Part shown: positions 19,233 through 27,992 of the stretch, piece by piece
Position numbering within the stretch: position 1 is the stretch's first letter
How the letters are laid out: every line of letters starts with the position of its first letter
From: Desulfosudis oleivorans
GTDB lineage: Bacteria > Desulfobacterota > Desulfobacteria > Desulfobacterales > SURF-7
Length of the DNA stretch: 64,000 nt
Assembly (NCBI GenBank): GCA_020723305.1
Contig: DYJC01000017.1
Location: 41,360 to 105,359, forward strand
Reading direction: 5' to 3'
Notes under the pieces: model-generated
The model's database searches: none
What the model saw: only the letters and a program-made list of their open reading frames with translations
What the model was told of the DNA's origin: nothing
Translations under genes and position numbers: made by a program

Positions 19233-19255
19233 GTCTGCCTCCATTTTCTGATGTT

Positions 19256-20437
19256 TTAATTCTTTCGATACATGGTAACAACTGCTGCTCCACCCAGCCC
19301 GATATTGTGCTGAAGGCCGATCCTGGCGCCTTCCACCTGCCGGACACCGCATTTCCCTCGCAACTGCCAAACCAGTTCGGCACATTGGGCCAGCCCTGTA
19401 GCTCCCAGGGGATGTCCCTTGGAAAGAAGTCCCCCTGAAGGGTTGGTCACCACTTTTCCGCCATAGGTGTTATTCCCGTCATGGATAAATTGTTCTGCAG
19501 TTCCTTCGGGCGTCAGACCAAGTCCTTCATACGTGATCAGCTCGTTTGCGGTAAAACAATCATGAAGCTCCACCACATCAACCTCTTCCGGACCGATTCC
19601 GGCCTGCTCATAAACCGATTTTGCTGCTGCCGCAGTCATGTCATACCCGACGATTTTCATGGCGCTCCTGTCCTCAAAAGAGCTTGAAAAATCCGATACC
19701 ATGGATTGACCTGCCATATAAACCGGATTGACGATATTATGTTTTTTGGCAAAATCATCGGAACAGACAACTGCGGCTGCAGCGCCACAGGTCGGCGGGC
19801 AGCACTGAAACCGGGTAAGCGGGCCGAACTGATGGGGAGACCCCATAACCTCTTCAAGCGTCAAAAGATTTCGAAAAACGGCCCGCTCGTTATGTTCCGC
19901 ATGTTTTCTGGCCTTGACGGAAATTTTTCCAAATGTTTCCGGTTTGGTTCCATATTTTTCCATATATTCCACGCCAGCTCCTCCGAACAGCATGGCTGCG
20001 GGCGGTGCATTTTCTTTGGGCTGCTGGAACTCGAAAAGCTTTACAAAAAACGTTTCCATCGGGTTCGGGCGGTCTGTGAATGTGGCTCCGAGAGCGCCCG
20101 GAGTCATTTGCTCAAATCCCAGTGCAAGCGCGCATTCGACCACTCCGCCGGCAACCGCCTGTCTGGCAAGATACAGTGCATTTGATCCGGTTGAACAGTT
20201 GTTGTTGACATTGAATATCGGTATCCCTGTCATGCCGATACTGTACAAAACTTTTTCTCCGGCACAACTGTCCGCATATACCCAGCCAGTATATGCCTGT
20301 TCGATTTCACTGTATTGGATCCCGGCATCTTGAATGGCAGCCCTTGCTGCTTCTCCACCCATGGTTGTGTAAGGAATCATGGCTTTGGGAGTGGTGAATT
20401 TTGTCATTCCTACACCGATCACGTTTACGTTACGCAT
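19256..20437 (-). CDS. thiolase family protein (SCP-x type)
   Basis: A 393 aa thiolase of the sterol-carrier-protein-X/lipid-transfer type, expected to cleave or form beta-ketoacyl-CoA. The nucleophile is Cys81 in NNNCSTGSNALYLA. The His region HDCFTANELITYEGLGL and the C-terminal NPSGGLLSKGHPLGATG are both present. It is upstream of a crotonase gene, with a TetR gene and two 2-hydroxyacyl-CoA dehydratase genes further upstream on the same strand. The chain type is not evident, but the cluster points to dehydration and beta-cleavage of a hydroxyacyl-CoA. Confidence 0.93.
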   Translation of the reverse strand: MRNVNVIGVGMTKFTTPKAMIPYTTMGGEAARAAIQDAGIQYSEIEQAYTGWVYADSCAGEKVLYSIGMTGIPIFNVNNNCSTGSNALYLARQAVAGGVVECALALGFEQMTPGALGATFTDRPNPMETFFVKLFEFQQPKENAPPAAMLFGGAGVEYMEKYGTKPETFGKISVKARKHAEHNERAVFRNLLTLEEVMGSPHQFGPLTRFQCCPPTCGAAAAVVCSDDFAKKHNIVNPVYMAGQSMVSDFSSSFEDRSAMKIVGYDMTAAAAKSVYEQAGIGPEEVDVVELHDCFTANELITYEGLGLTPEGTAEQFIHDGNNTYGGKVVTNPSGGLLSKGHPLGATGLAQCAELVWQLRGKCGVRQVEGARIGLQHNIGLGGAAVVTMYRKN

Positions 20438-20543
20438 GAATTTTTTCTCCTTTGTTGGGGTCTTCTGTTTTTCTCGACCATCATGATTGATCTTGACATT
20501 TTTCTTGCAAATCTTCTGAATATCGTTAAAAATTTATCCTTCT

Positions 20544-21197
20544 TTACCTGTGTTCTTCTTTCACATTCAGGCTGTTTAAAATAAAATCCGTGGTCAATTC
20601 CACAATTCGCTCAAATGAATATTGATCCCTGAAATTCCAGCCGCGAAGAGGATAAAACGGTATCATGTAGGAGATAATATTCGCTGCCATAAACGAGTCT
20701 TGTACCTGGAAATAACCCAAATCAATACCCTTGCGGATCAGGGCTTCAATAAGCTGAACCGTCTTGCTTTCTTCTGCCAGGACGATACGCAGTGAGTCTT
20801 TTTCCAGATGTCTGCATTCCGTATACATGGTAAGGGCTTCCCCCTTGATGCTCCGGATGCCTTCGAACACCCCTCGGATAAAAGACTTCAATTCCTCCAC
20901 CGGATTTTCAAATTCCGGATCATCCGGTTTATGAAAAAAACTGGTAAGTTTTTTAGAAATATACTGATAAAAAAGATAGAGGATATCATCTTTTTTAGAA
21001 ATGTATTTATAGATATAAGAAAGATTTATGCCGGATTCCCGTGAAATGTCCCGCAGGCTTGTCTTGTGATATCCTTTTTCAGAGAACAGCCTGCAGGCCG
21101 CTTGTACGATCTGCTGATGTTTCTGCTCAACCAGGTCTGTGTTTTTTACCTGGGTGATAATTTTCTTGGTATCGTAGCTTTTTCCTTTTCTGACCAC
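20544..21197 (-). CDS. TetR/AcrR family transcriptional regulator
   Basis: A 217 aa repressor: N-terminal helix-turn-helix at about residues 26-70 (ACRLFSEKGYHKTSLRDISR, then ISYIYKYISKKDDILYLFYQY) and a helical ligand-binding half. The start is a GTG with a weak ribosome site (AAGAGAATCC). It lies between the dehydratase genes and the thiolase in the same orientation. It probably controls this acyl-CoA cluster, with an acyl-CoA as the expected ligand; that is inference from position. Confidence 0.9.
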   Translation of the reverse strand: MVRKGKSYDTKKIITQVKNTDLVEQKHQQIVQAACRLFSEKGYHKTSLRDISRESGINLSYIYKYISKKDDILYLFYQYISKKLTSFFHKPDDPEFENPVEELKSFIRGVFEGIRSIKGEALTMYTECRHLEKDSLRIVLAEESKTVQLIEALIRKGIDLGYFQVQDSFMAANIISYMIPFYPLRGWNFRDQYSFERIVELTTDFILNSLNVKEEHR

Positions 21198-21312
21198 GGA
21201 TTCTCTTTCTTGTAAAATAAGAATAAACGTTTGTTCTCTATTTATTGCAGATCCGATTTTTTGTCAAACATAATTTTTCATTTTATCTCAAAAGGCTCAC
21301 CTAGGACAGATC

Positions 21313-22554
21313 TCATGCCGCCCTTTTGGCATCGATTGCCTCCAGAAGCGCTTCAATGCGGAGAAAGCTGTTTTCCTCGTTGTATTTCCGGGCATCTGCG
21401 TGATCCACTTCAATCATCACGGTCGGGATACCTTCCTGATTGAAAAAATGTTTCTGCTGATCCATTTGAGTGATGGAATAGGGTTTACAGCTTCGATTGC
21501 AGGCAAAGATAATGCCGTCAATCTTCAATTTTCGGACAACGCCTGCCATTGCCTGTTTTCTGAGTTCCAGCCCATGAGGACAGATGTAGGCATTCTGTGT
21601 TCTGGCAAGGAAATGCATGGGATCTGTGCCATCAAATGGGAACAGATCAAAGCTGCCCTCCTTTGTACCGATACAGGAAGTGTACGTGGCGCCCACGATG
21701 TTTGCATTCAGCTCTGCCAGGCGTGAAGACATTTTCCGAAGCTGATGCCATGGTGCAATGTTGTCCCAGAACAGCCGGTATTTTTCCTCTGGAACCGGAA
21801 AAACGCAATCCGCTATCCGCTGTTCCGTCTCCTCGACAAGAAGCCTGTAGTGCTCCTCAAATGCCGGAACCCCTCTGAGAATCAGAAACGGAGCCATATG
21901 GACAAAGGAATCAAAGGCAGTGATGCCGGATGGCTTGTGATCGGCAAATTCCAGAAATTTTTTCCAAAGGGCAACCCCTTGAATGGAATAATCCACTGCC
22001 TGGCAGAACCGATCCATATGGAATTTCTGTCCGGACATCTCTTCAATGACCCGGATCAGATCCTTGAATTGACGGACAATATATTCACGATCTTTTTCCT
22101 TCTGAGGCTGGTAACAGAACGGAACATCGATCAGAAAATGGGGAACCCCCATCTGCCGATGATGAACATCAAACCACTTGGTCAGCAAAGAACAGTTGTT
22201 GTTGTTGGATACAATCAGATCCGGCTTTGGAAGCCCGAAACTGGGTGAATCCTTTCCATGGTCTGAAACACACCCGATATCAATCCGGGCATAGGAACAA
22301 AGATCCATGGAATATCCAAGCTGTTCCGCCTTAACGCACTGGGTTACACCAACACCTTTTGCCGCATTCATTGCAGCATGGCTTTCCGGTACGCCATAGA
22401 CGACATTTTCAAATCCCAAAAAAATTTCCGCAGGAACATTGATGGCGATCCATACCACAAAGGCGCCATTAGCAGCTCTTTCATGTAGATCCATATATGC
22501 TTTGGTGATGATTCTGGTCAGATGCTTGCCTGCTCCGATCTTTCCGGTTTCCAT
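21313..22554 (-). CDS. 2-hydroxyacyl-CoA dehydratase family subunit
   Basis: A 413 aa protein of the HgdA/HgdB, FldBC and BcrBC superfamily. These are radical dehydratases or reductases that hold a [4Fe-4S] cluster and need an ATP-driven activator. Visible features are the N-terminal GFENVVYGVPESHAAM, the SNNNNCSLLTKWF segment and the late FACNRSCKPYS, which supplies conserved cysteines. The start lies two bases after the stop of the partner subunit. The two subunits should form a heterodimer. No activator (HgdC/BcrA type, with GxGxxxT motif) is nearby, so it must be encoded elsewhere. The exact substrate is unknown. Confidence 0.9.
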   Translation of the reverse strand: METGKIGAGKHLTRIITKAYMDLHERAANGAFVVWIAINVPAEIFLGFENVVYGVPESHAAMNAAKGVGVTQCVKAEQLGYSMDLCSYARIDIGCVSDHGKDSPSFGLPKPDLIVSNNNNCSLLTKWFDVHHRQMGVPHFLIDVPFCYQPQKEKDREYIVRQFKDLIRVIEEMSGQKFHMDRFCQAVDYSIQGVALWKKFLEFADHKPSGITAFDSFVHMAPFLILRGVPAFEEHYRLLVEETEQRIADCVFPVPEEKYRLFWDNIAPWHQLRKMSSRLAELNANIVGATYTSCIGTKEGSFDLFPFDGTDPMHFLARTQNAYICPHGLELRKQAMAGVVRKLKIDGIIFACNRSCKPYSITQMDQQKHFFNQEGIPTVMIEVDHADARKYNEENSFLRIEALLEAIDAKRAA

Positions 22555-22556
22555 TA

Positions 22557-23675
22557 TTACCTCCCTTCATTCTGCCCGACTGCTTCCGCAAACGCATCAA
22601 TACGATTTTTCATGGCTGCGATATTATCCTCATCATCCACAGCGATTTCAATCAATACCGATGGAATCCCTTCTTCCTTCAGTCTTTTTTCCATATAGGG
22701 AAACTCAAAATATTCATATTCACAGAATTTCTCCCCGACAAATATCACGCCTTCTGCTGATGTATCGTGCAGCAAGGAAAGCAGATACCCCAGACGGTTA
22801 TCCGCAGAGTACAGCAGCGTCGGACAGGGAATGTGGTTTTCATAAAAATCGACATAGTATTGTTCGACAGATGAATTCAGATCCGGAGAATACCCGTAAA
22901 AACGGCCAAGGGATGCAATGTCATTGCAGACAATTCTCAAACCAGCCGCCCCGATTGCCTGAATCACCGGAAGAGGAGGCGGCAGAATACCGCTGATCAT
23001 GACCGGATGTTTTACCTGCTTCGGATCTTTTTTCAAGAAGCGGGACACCTCCCCTGATAAAAACCGGATCTGATCTTCCACTGCCAGGAAACCGCTGTCA
23101 CGAAAAGCAACCATAAAATCCTGAAAGGCCATTTTCCCGGAAGCCGCCAGGTTTTCCATCCGGCGATACAGATTTCTGACCTCATTATATTTTGTAACAC
23201 TGTCCTGAAAGCGGTCTATCGAAAAGGAAATATGAAATGTCTCTTCCAGCCGCCGGATCAAGGAAAAAATCTCGTTGCGAAAATAATCTCCTGCATCGGT
23301 CTGGCTGCGGGGAGCCATGGGAATATGGATTTGAAACAGGGGCAGCGGGCGGCCTGCATCCTGCAATCCATTGGACAGTATTTCCGGAAGATTCCGCAAG
23401 GTATCGCAGGCATTATAGGCAAAAATTCCGTCCAGCATGCTCCCGCTTTCGGAAAGAATGAATTCTGCCGCTCTGCGGGCGACAGAACAGGAATAGTTCT
23501 GCAAATGCCGGTCGCTTTCATCCAGGCTCCGGATCATATCTCTCAACCCCCACAAGGTAATCGGGACAAGACCCATTGAATGAAAAATTTCCATCGGTGG
23601 ATAAAGGGGAAGACACCCCACGATCTTCTTCCGGGTTTCCCGGAGTTTCAACAAGTTGGTTATTATTGAAGTCAT
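22557..23675 (-). CDS. 2-hydroxyacyl-CoA dehydratase family subunit (partner)
   Basis: A 372 aa partner of the previous gene in the same superfamily. The N-terminus KKIVGCLPLYPPMEIFHSMGLVP is the family's usual start, with the cluster-ligand Cys in its GC motif. Other candidate Cys ligands are in NYSCSVARRAAEF, AYNACDTLRNLPEIL and FVGEKFCEYEYFEFP. It begins the dehydratase operon; AGGA lies 8 nt before the ATG. A divergent PaaX-like regulator gene starts 133 bp away, so the shared intergenic region probably holds control sites for both. Confidence 0.9.
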   Translation of the reverse strand: MTSIITNLLKLRETRKKIVGCLPLYPPMEIFHSMGLVPITLWGLRDMIRSLDESDRHLQNYSCSVARRAAEFILSESGSMLDGIFAYNACDTLRNLPEILSNGLQDAGRPLPLFQIHIPMAPRSQTDAGDYFRNEIFSLIRRLEETFHISFSIDRFQDSVTKYNEVRNLYRRMENLAASGKMAFQDFMVAFRDSGFLAVEDQIRFLSGEVSRFLKKDPKQVKHPVMISGILPPPLPVIQAIGAAGLRIVCNDIASLGRFYGYSPDLNSSVEQYYVDFYENHIPCPTLLYSADNRLGYLLSLLHDTSAEGVIFVGEKFCEYEYFEFPYMEKRLKEEGIPSVLIEIAVDDEDNIAAMKNRIDAFAEAVGQNEGR

Positions 23676-23731
23676 AAGGACTTTCCTGTTTCTTTCAATA
23701 AAGGATGATCATGTCCTGAAAGATAAACTTT

Positions 23732-23769
23732 TATTACATTTTTATTTACGAATCGTATTTTTTGTAATA
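23732..23769. promoter_or_regulatory. inverted repeat in divergent promoter region
   Basis: Arms TATTACA (23732-23738) and TGTAATA (23763-23769), separated by 24 bases of AT-rich sequence, in the gap between the dehydratase operon and the PaaX-like gene. It could be the operator of the PaaX-like or TetR regulator. There is no experimental or consensus support. Confidence 0.3.
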
Positions 23770-23808
23770 TTGCAGAAGCAACTTCAAGTCAAGGAGATTG
23801 TAACATCG

Positions 23809-24642
23809 ATGCCAAGCCACAAAATTACGCCGAAAAATTTCATTCTAAGTATGTTGCAGGTTTCAAACAAACAGGCAATACCGATCAAAACCCTGGTTGA
23901 ATGTGGAGAGATCTTCGGCTTTACGGGAAACACGATTCGTGTAACCATAACGAGGCTGATTCGTGAAGGAACCATTGAAAGTGACGAACGCGGTCTCTAC
24001 CGATTGAGTGAAAAAAAAGATCCTATCCGAAAATTGATTGACAGTTGGCGATTAGGTGAAGCACGGATCATCCCGTGGGATGGCACCTGGATTTCATGCC
24101 TGATGCCAAAACAAAAGGCTTCACATTTTCTCCGGAAGGGGAAAAAAGGCTTACAGCTTTTGGGTTTTCAGGAAGGAATACCCGGTTTCTGGATACGCCC
24201 GAATAATCTGAAACTGAGACTGTCCGATATTGATGAAATTTTACGATTAATCGGAAACGATACTGAATATGAAATTTTTCTATCCAAAGACTTCCGGGAA
24301 AAACGAATCCTGCAATGGAAAACCTTCTTATGGCCTGTCCAGGAATTAATCCGATCCCTTCAGATAATCCATCAAAAATTACAGGCAAGTGCCAATCGGC
24401 TCCATAAAATGCCTGTCGAAAATGCCATAGTCGAATCTTATCTTCTTGGGAGCGAGGCTGTATACTGCCTGAATACCGACCCCCTCTTGCCTGAAGAGAT
24501 GATGTCAGGCAAATACCGGATTACGCTGACCCAAACCATGTTGGTGTATGATGATTTGGGTAAAAAAGCATGGAAAAAAAAATTCAGGGAGTTTCAGATT
24601 CAGGAGGTGCCATCCCATCTGAGACTGATTACAGGTGTATAA
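23809..24642 (+). CDS. PaaX-like transcriptional regulator
   Basis: A 277 aa protein resembling PaaX repressors: N-terminal winged-helix (ITPKNFILSMLQVSNKQAIP, then GFTGNTIRVTITRLIREGTIES), a middle domain with WRLGEARIIPWDGTWIS, and a C-terminal helical domain. PaaX repressors usually bind phenylacetyl-CoA or a related CoA ester. The start at ATG 23809 is chosen for its fit to the family N-terminus; AAGGAG is 12 nt upstream, rather far. It is divergent from the dehydratase genes, so it probably senses an acyl-CoA intermediate of that pathway. Confidence 0.85.
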   Translation: MPSHKITPKNFILSMLQVSNKQAIPIKTLVECGEIFGFTGNTIRVTITRLIREGTIESDERGLYRLSEKKDPIRKLIDSWRLGEARIIPWDGTWISCLMPKQKASHFLRKGKKGLQLLGFQEGIPGFWIRPNNLKLRLSDIDEILRLIGNDTEYEIFLSKDFREKRILQWKTFLWPVQELIRSLQIIHQKLQASANRLHKMPVENAIVESYLLGSEAVYCLNTDPLLPEEMMSGKYRITLTQTMLVYDDLGKKAWKKKFREFQIQEVPSHLRLITGV

Positions 24643-24714
24643 TATCCTGTGATTTCAAAAATCCGGTTCAGGAGTCCATTGCATAGTCATATTGAAAAAC
24701 TACTTTTATATATT

Positions 24715-25131
24715 TTAAAAAACATTTTCCGCTGTGTATTCTGTAATTGATTTCTTATCCGGAGGATATTTATATGAGATATATTTTATATCCTGTTTTA
24801 CATCCGTAATGGATTGAAGTATACTCCTAACAAAACCATCGACCCCCGCAGTGGAAGTATACGGAAGAATAATTCCGATATTGTTTTTATCATACCAGCC
24901 GATATGATCGATATCTCGGATACGGCTATAGAGGTTTTGAATCATCTTCTCTTTTGTTTTATCATTTAGCTTTAATGGTTTCAGTTTTAACACAATAAGC
25001 GAAAATTCATGTGAGTTCCGATGTGTGCGGCTCCGTTCAATTTTTAATTTTTTCCGGAATTCACTTTCAGAGCAACAGATATAATTCAAAGGTTTTTCTT
25101 TTATCCCAAATAAGCGATGCAATGGGCTCAT
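24715..25131 (-). CDS. degenerate GGDEF-like domain protein
   Basis: A 138 aa protein. The sequence FSLIVLKLKPLKLNDKTKEK, then IRDIDHIGWYDKNNIGIILPYTS, has the beta-alpha pattern of nucleotide-cyclase (GGDEF) domains. The GGDEF active-site motif itself is absent, so it should not make c-di-GMP. Similar domains occur at the N-termini of polyprenyl glycosylphosphotransferases in Desulfobacterota; here it is free-standing. GGAGAATG is just upstream of the ATG. No further function is assigned. Confidence 0.62.
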   Translation of the reverse strand: MSPLHRLFGIKEKPLNYICCSESEFRKKLKIERSRTHRNSHEFSLIVLKLKPLKLNDKTKEKMIQNLYSRIRDIDHIGWYDKNNIGIILPYTSTAGVDGFVRSILQSITDVKQDIKYISYKYPPDKKSITEYTAENVF

Positions 25132-25202
25132 TTTTCATTCTCCAGTATAATTCATTAAAAAGTTTTTTCCATTTACTTCCTTTTAACAGCTCCATCTCAA
25201 TC

Positions 25203-25664
25203 CTATTGTTCGGGATAATATGGAGCCAACTCTTCTATGCTCTTCTGAAGAGCTAACGCATATTTTTCATCCGCATTCTGTTTGGCTTCCACCGCTGCTA
25301 TTATAACGGAATGATGTTTTTTCAGCCGTTCCATATAATCTTTTTGACTGGTTTTTACACGTTGCGTTAGAAAGTAGTCGCTGATAATAAAAATTACATT
25401 CTGAGCATGTTTTTCTTTATTCATTATCCAACGAATTATCTGGTTTTGTGATTGCGCGTCCGCTTTACCGGATAGATCCGCAATCGATTTGATAGCTTTC
25501 ATAATCGTTGCACTATCTTGCAGCATCAGTTGTAAGTTTGCATGATCGTCATAAATGCCGCAGGGTATCTGACAATGGGCATTAACGATATTTGAAAATA
25601 CAAACACAATACTGAAAAGAAACAATACTGCTGACAAGATAACTTTCAAAGATGCTTTTTCCAT
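25203..25664 (-). CDS. nickel superoxide dismutase with N-terminal signal peptide
   Basis: A 153 aa protein. A Sec-type signal peptide of 29 residues ends at VNA; the next residues are HCQIPCGIYDDH. This is the nickel hook of Ni-SOD (H-C-x-x-P-C-G-x-Y), in which mature His1, Cys2 and Cys6 bind nickel. The rest (NKEKHAQNVIFIISDYFLTQR) fits the family's four-helix bundle. Classical SodN instead is trimmed by a dedicated SodX protease. Here signal peptidase cleavage alone would expose the hook, and no SodX gene is near. Expected role: destroying superoxide in the periplasm. The ATG has a G-rich ribosome site. Confidence 0.88.
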   Translation of the reverse strand: MEKASLKVILSAVLFLFSIVFVFSNIVNAHCQIPCGIYDDHANLQLMLQDSATIMKAIKSIADLSGKADAQSQNQIIRWIMNKEKHAQNVIFIISDYFLTQRVKTSQKDYMERLKKHHSVIIAAVEAKQNADEKYALALQKSIEELAPYYPEQ

Positions 25665-25840
25665 TATACACCCCCTATTTTAAAGACAGCCTTCAGTTTT
25701 TAACCTAGTCTGAGAGTTGCTGTTCAGACTTCGTAGGGCGATTGCACAGGACGTGCCGAGGTAGACTTCAAAATATTACACATGTAATCAGATTGTTATA
25801 AATTTATAGAATGTCCGGATGTGAATACATTAAAAAAAGT

Positions 25841-25880
25841 TATGCCATTATGGCATATAGCTGCATTTAATATATGCCAT
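25841..25880. promoter_or_regulatory. palindromic operator-like site upstream of the Ni-SOD gene
   Basis: TATGCCAT-T-ATGGCATA is a perfect 8 bp inverted repeat with a 1 bp centre (25841-25857). A third half site, TATGCCAT, lies at 25873-25880. It is about 177 bp upstream of the Ni-SOD start and also upstream of the plus-strand gene at 26124. No known metal-regulator consensus was recognised. Confidence 0.4.
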
Positions 25881-26000
25881 ATTTGGGGTTTTCAGTTTAA
25901 TATGCTATTTTGGGATAGTCCAAATTGGTTGTCAGTTCATCAAGCAAATTATGTTCACCGTCGGCAATGATAACGCTCTTATCCATTCACATTCTTTCCC

Positions 26001-26082
26001 TGATTTCCATTCAACTATTTTCAACTTTTCAAACATCTCTCTGCTTGTTACATAGCTATTGCATAGCTATTACCGTTGACAC
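26001..26082. repeat. dispersed ~80 bp repeat, copy A
   Basis: This stretch closely resembles 43642-43712: both contain CATTCAACT, TTTTCAACTTTTCAAACA, a CATAG repeat and GTTGACAC. Copy A has an extra partial duplication of the CATAGCTATTG part. It lies upstream of the gene at 26124. Apart from this repeat and the palindrome at 25841, the interval 25665-26123 holds nothing else I can name. Confidence 0.7.
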
Positions 26083-26123
26083 ACAAATGCCCTTCTTATA
26101 TGTTGACTCAGGGGAGGAAACCT

Positions 26124-26858
26124 ATGATAACGGACAAGTTATTTCAACGTGTTTTGGACGCCCATGGCGGAACAGATGCCTGGAACAGTGTCGATACCAT
26201 TAAAATATCCGTACGCTGCGGCGGGATGGCACTTGCTATGCGGTTTCAGGCTGGTGCATACGCTCAGTATGAGGCCGTGATCCGAACAAAGGAGCCCTGG
26301 GTTTCATTTACACCGTTTAAAGGGCAGACCGGAATTTTTACACCAAACCGGGTCTGGATTCAGGACAAAGCCGGAAACATTATCAAGGAGCGTTTAAACC
26401 CAAGGCATTTTTTCCCTAGTCTCCGACGGAGCTTGATCTGGGATAGCCTGGATGTCCTTTATTTTGGCGGATATGCCATATGGAATTATTTATGCGCTCC
26501 CTTCTTTTTTACCCAGCCCGGTTTTGAGGTGACTGAAATTTCGCCCTGGCTGGAAAAAAATGAGCATCGGGAAAGGTTTCAAGTCCGGTTTCCGGAATCT
26601 TTTCACACCCACTGCGCGACCCAGACATTTCATGTTGACGCAAAGGGATACATCCGCCGGCATGACTATACAGCCGAAGTCATTGGGAACTATGCCATGG
26701 CCGCTCACTATTGCGATGACCACAAAACCGTTGAGGGAATCGTTTTTCCAGGGAGGAGGCGGGTTTATCCCCGGCGGCCCGATGGCACGGCCAGACCCTT
26801 TCCAACCCTTATCTGGATAGATATTGACCGCATTGATCTGGAAAAGAAAAAGTGTTAA
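26124..26858 (+). CDS. hypothetical conserved protein
   Basis: A 244 aa protein with a good GGGGAGGAAACCT ribosome site. The start (FQRVLDAHGGTDAWNSVDTI) resembles the beginning of many proteins that have a lipid-binding beta fold (LolA/outer-membrane sorting-like), but there is no signal peptide. The rest is rich in Trp, Phe and Arg (PFPTLIWIDIDRIDLEKKK at the end). No catalytic motif was recognised. Its context is a redox region, but it points away from the Ni-SOD gene. Function unknown. Confidence 0.72.
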   Translation: MITDKLFQRVLDAHGGTDAWNSVDTIKISVRCGGMALAMRFQAGAYAQYEAVIRTKEPWVSFTPFKGQTGIFTPNRVWIQDKAGNIIKERLNPRHFFPSLRRSLIWDSLDVLYFGGYAIWNYLCAPFFFTQPGFEVTEISPWLEKNEHRERFQVRFPESFHTHCATQTFHVDAKGYIRRHDYTAEVIGNYAMAAHYCDDHKTVEGIVFPGRRRVYPRRPDGTARPFPTLIWIDIDRIDLEKKKC

Positions 26859-26971
26859 TCGGGGTCAAACGGGCGGTAACCAATATATTTAATAAAGATA
26901 AAAAAGCAAATGATTACATCTAGGGTAGTGAAGAGTATCTCAACCTGAAAGATACACAAAGGGGTGAGGGC

Positions 26972-27793
26972 ATGGCGTCCAAAATTGAAAAGATGTTTCC
27001 GGAAGAGCTTGAAGCATATATAGCCGATCGTCACGAAAAGGAATTCCTAATCGTGGATGTGCGTCAACCCAGGGAATATGAAGGCGGCCATATTCCGGGA
27101 GCACGCCTGATCCCCCTGGGTGATTTGGCGGAAAACCCCCATCAACTGCCTGAGGACAGGGAGATCGTTTTTTATTGTGCCGGCGGAAGTCGTTCCGGAG
27201 CCGCAGCAAAATTGACAGCCGAAAGCGGCGTAGTCCGGAAAACGATATACAATATGGCGGGCGGCATGTATGCTTGGGAAGGCCGGGAGTTGTCCGGAAT
27301 TCCTCAGTTGCGGATATTTGATTTAAAAAGCCCGATTGAGAATCTGTTATCCACAGCCATGAAGCTGGAAAAGGGCGCTCTGACCTTCTATACCGAAGCC
27401 CGGAAGCGATACCCTGATACTGAACTTGCAACTCTCTTTTCACGTCTCGGGGAAGCGGAAATGCAGCATGCACTTGCTGTATATGGATATTTACAACTAC
27501 GTCATGAAGATACAAATAATTTTTATCCCTATTTTCATCGCCTTTCCGCCGATATCATAGAGGGCGGTATTCCTCTTGAAGATGCGGTTCACACCCTTGC
27601 GGAGATGGATGGTAACAGTTGTATCGCTGTTCTGGAGTTTGCCCTTCATATCGAACTGTCCGCCTATGACCTATATCGAACCGTGGCGAACCAGATAGAA
27701 CCCGTGGAAGCACAACGCATTTTTTTATCTCTGTCACAGGCGGAAAAAGGACATATACAAACCCTCGCGGCTGCTTTTGCTCTGTGTCCTTAA
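26972..27793 (+). CDS. rhodanese and ferritin-like (rubrerythrin-type) fusion protein
   Basis: A 273 aa two-domain protein. Residues ~8-110 form a rhodanese domain with active-site Cys in FYCAGGSRSGAAAKLT. Residues ~120-273 form a helical ferritin-like domain with putative diiron ligands: Glu in MKLEKGALTFYTEARKRY, the GEAEMQHAL motif (ExxH), HIELSAYDLYRTVA and SQAEKGHIQTL (ExxH). Both parts are common in anaerobe stress proteins; one chain joining sulfur transfer and a diiron site is less common. Possible role: peroxide or sulfane-sulfur handling. The ATG follows GGGGTGAGGGC. Confidence 0.9.
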   Translation: MASKIEKMFPEELEAYIADRHEKEFLIVDVRQPREYEGGHIPGARLIPLGDLAENPHQLPEDREIVFYCAGGSRSGAAAKLTAESGVVRKTIYNMAGGMYAWEGRELSGIPQLRIFDLKSPIENLLSTAMKLEKGALTFYTEARKRYPDTELATLFSRLGEAEMQHALAVYGYLQLRHEDTNNFYPYFHRLSADIIEGGIPLEDAVHTLAEMDGNSCIAVLEFALHIELSAYDLYRTVANQIEPVEAQRIFLSLSQAEKGHIQTLAAAFALCP

Positions 27794-27819
27794 ATGGTGA
27801 TTGAAAAAAACTTTTGGGA

Positions 27820-27945
27820 TTATTCCCCAGGCTTTTCCGCGGAAAGGTCATCGCTCAATTCAACTTCCGGAATATCGAACTTAACACTGAAGTCTAGCTT
27901 CGACAAGAAGTCTGAATAAAGCGCCACAATATTCTCCACGTCCAT
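27820..27945 (-). CDS. possible short protein
   Basis: A 41-codon frame on the minus strand (starting MDVENIVALYSDFLSKLDF and ending AEKPGE) has a codon pattern that looks coding. AAGGAGGGG lies upstream but 15 nt from the ATG, too far for an ideal site. It follows the ferredoxin gene, from which it is separated by a GC-rich hairpin. It may be a real micro-gene or the tail of an eroded one. Function unknown. Confidence 0.33.
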   Translation of the reverse strand: MDVENIVALYSDFLSKLDFSVKFDIPEVELSDDLSAEKPGE

Positions 27946-27992
27946 AGCTGAGGGATGTTGCCCCTCCTTTTAGTTGCCTTACTTCTTGTCCG

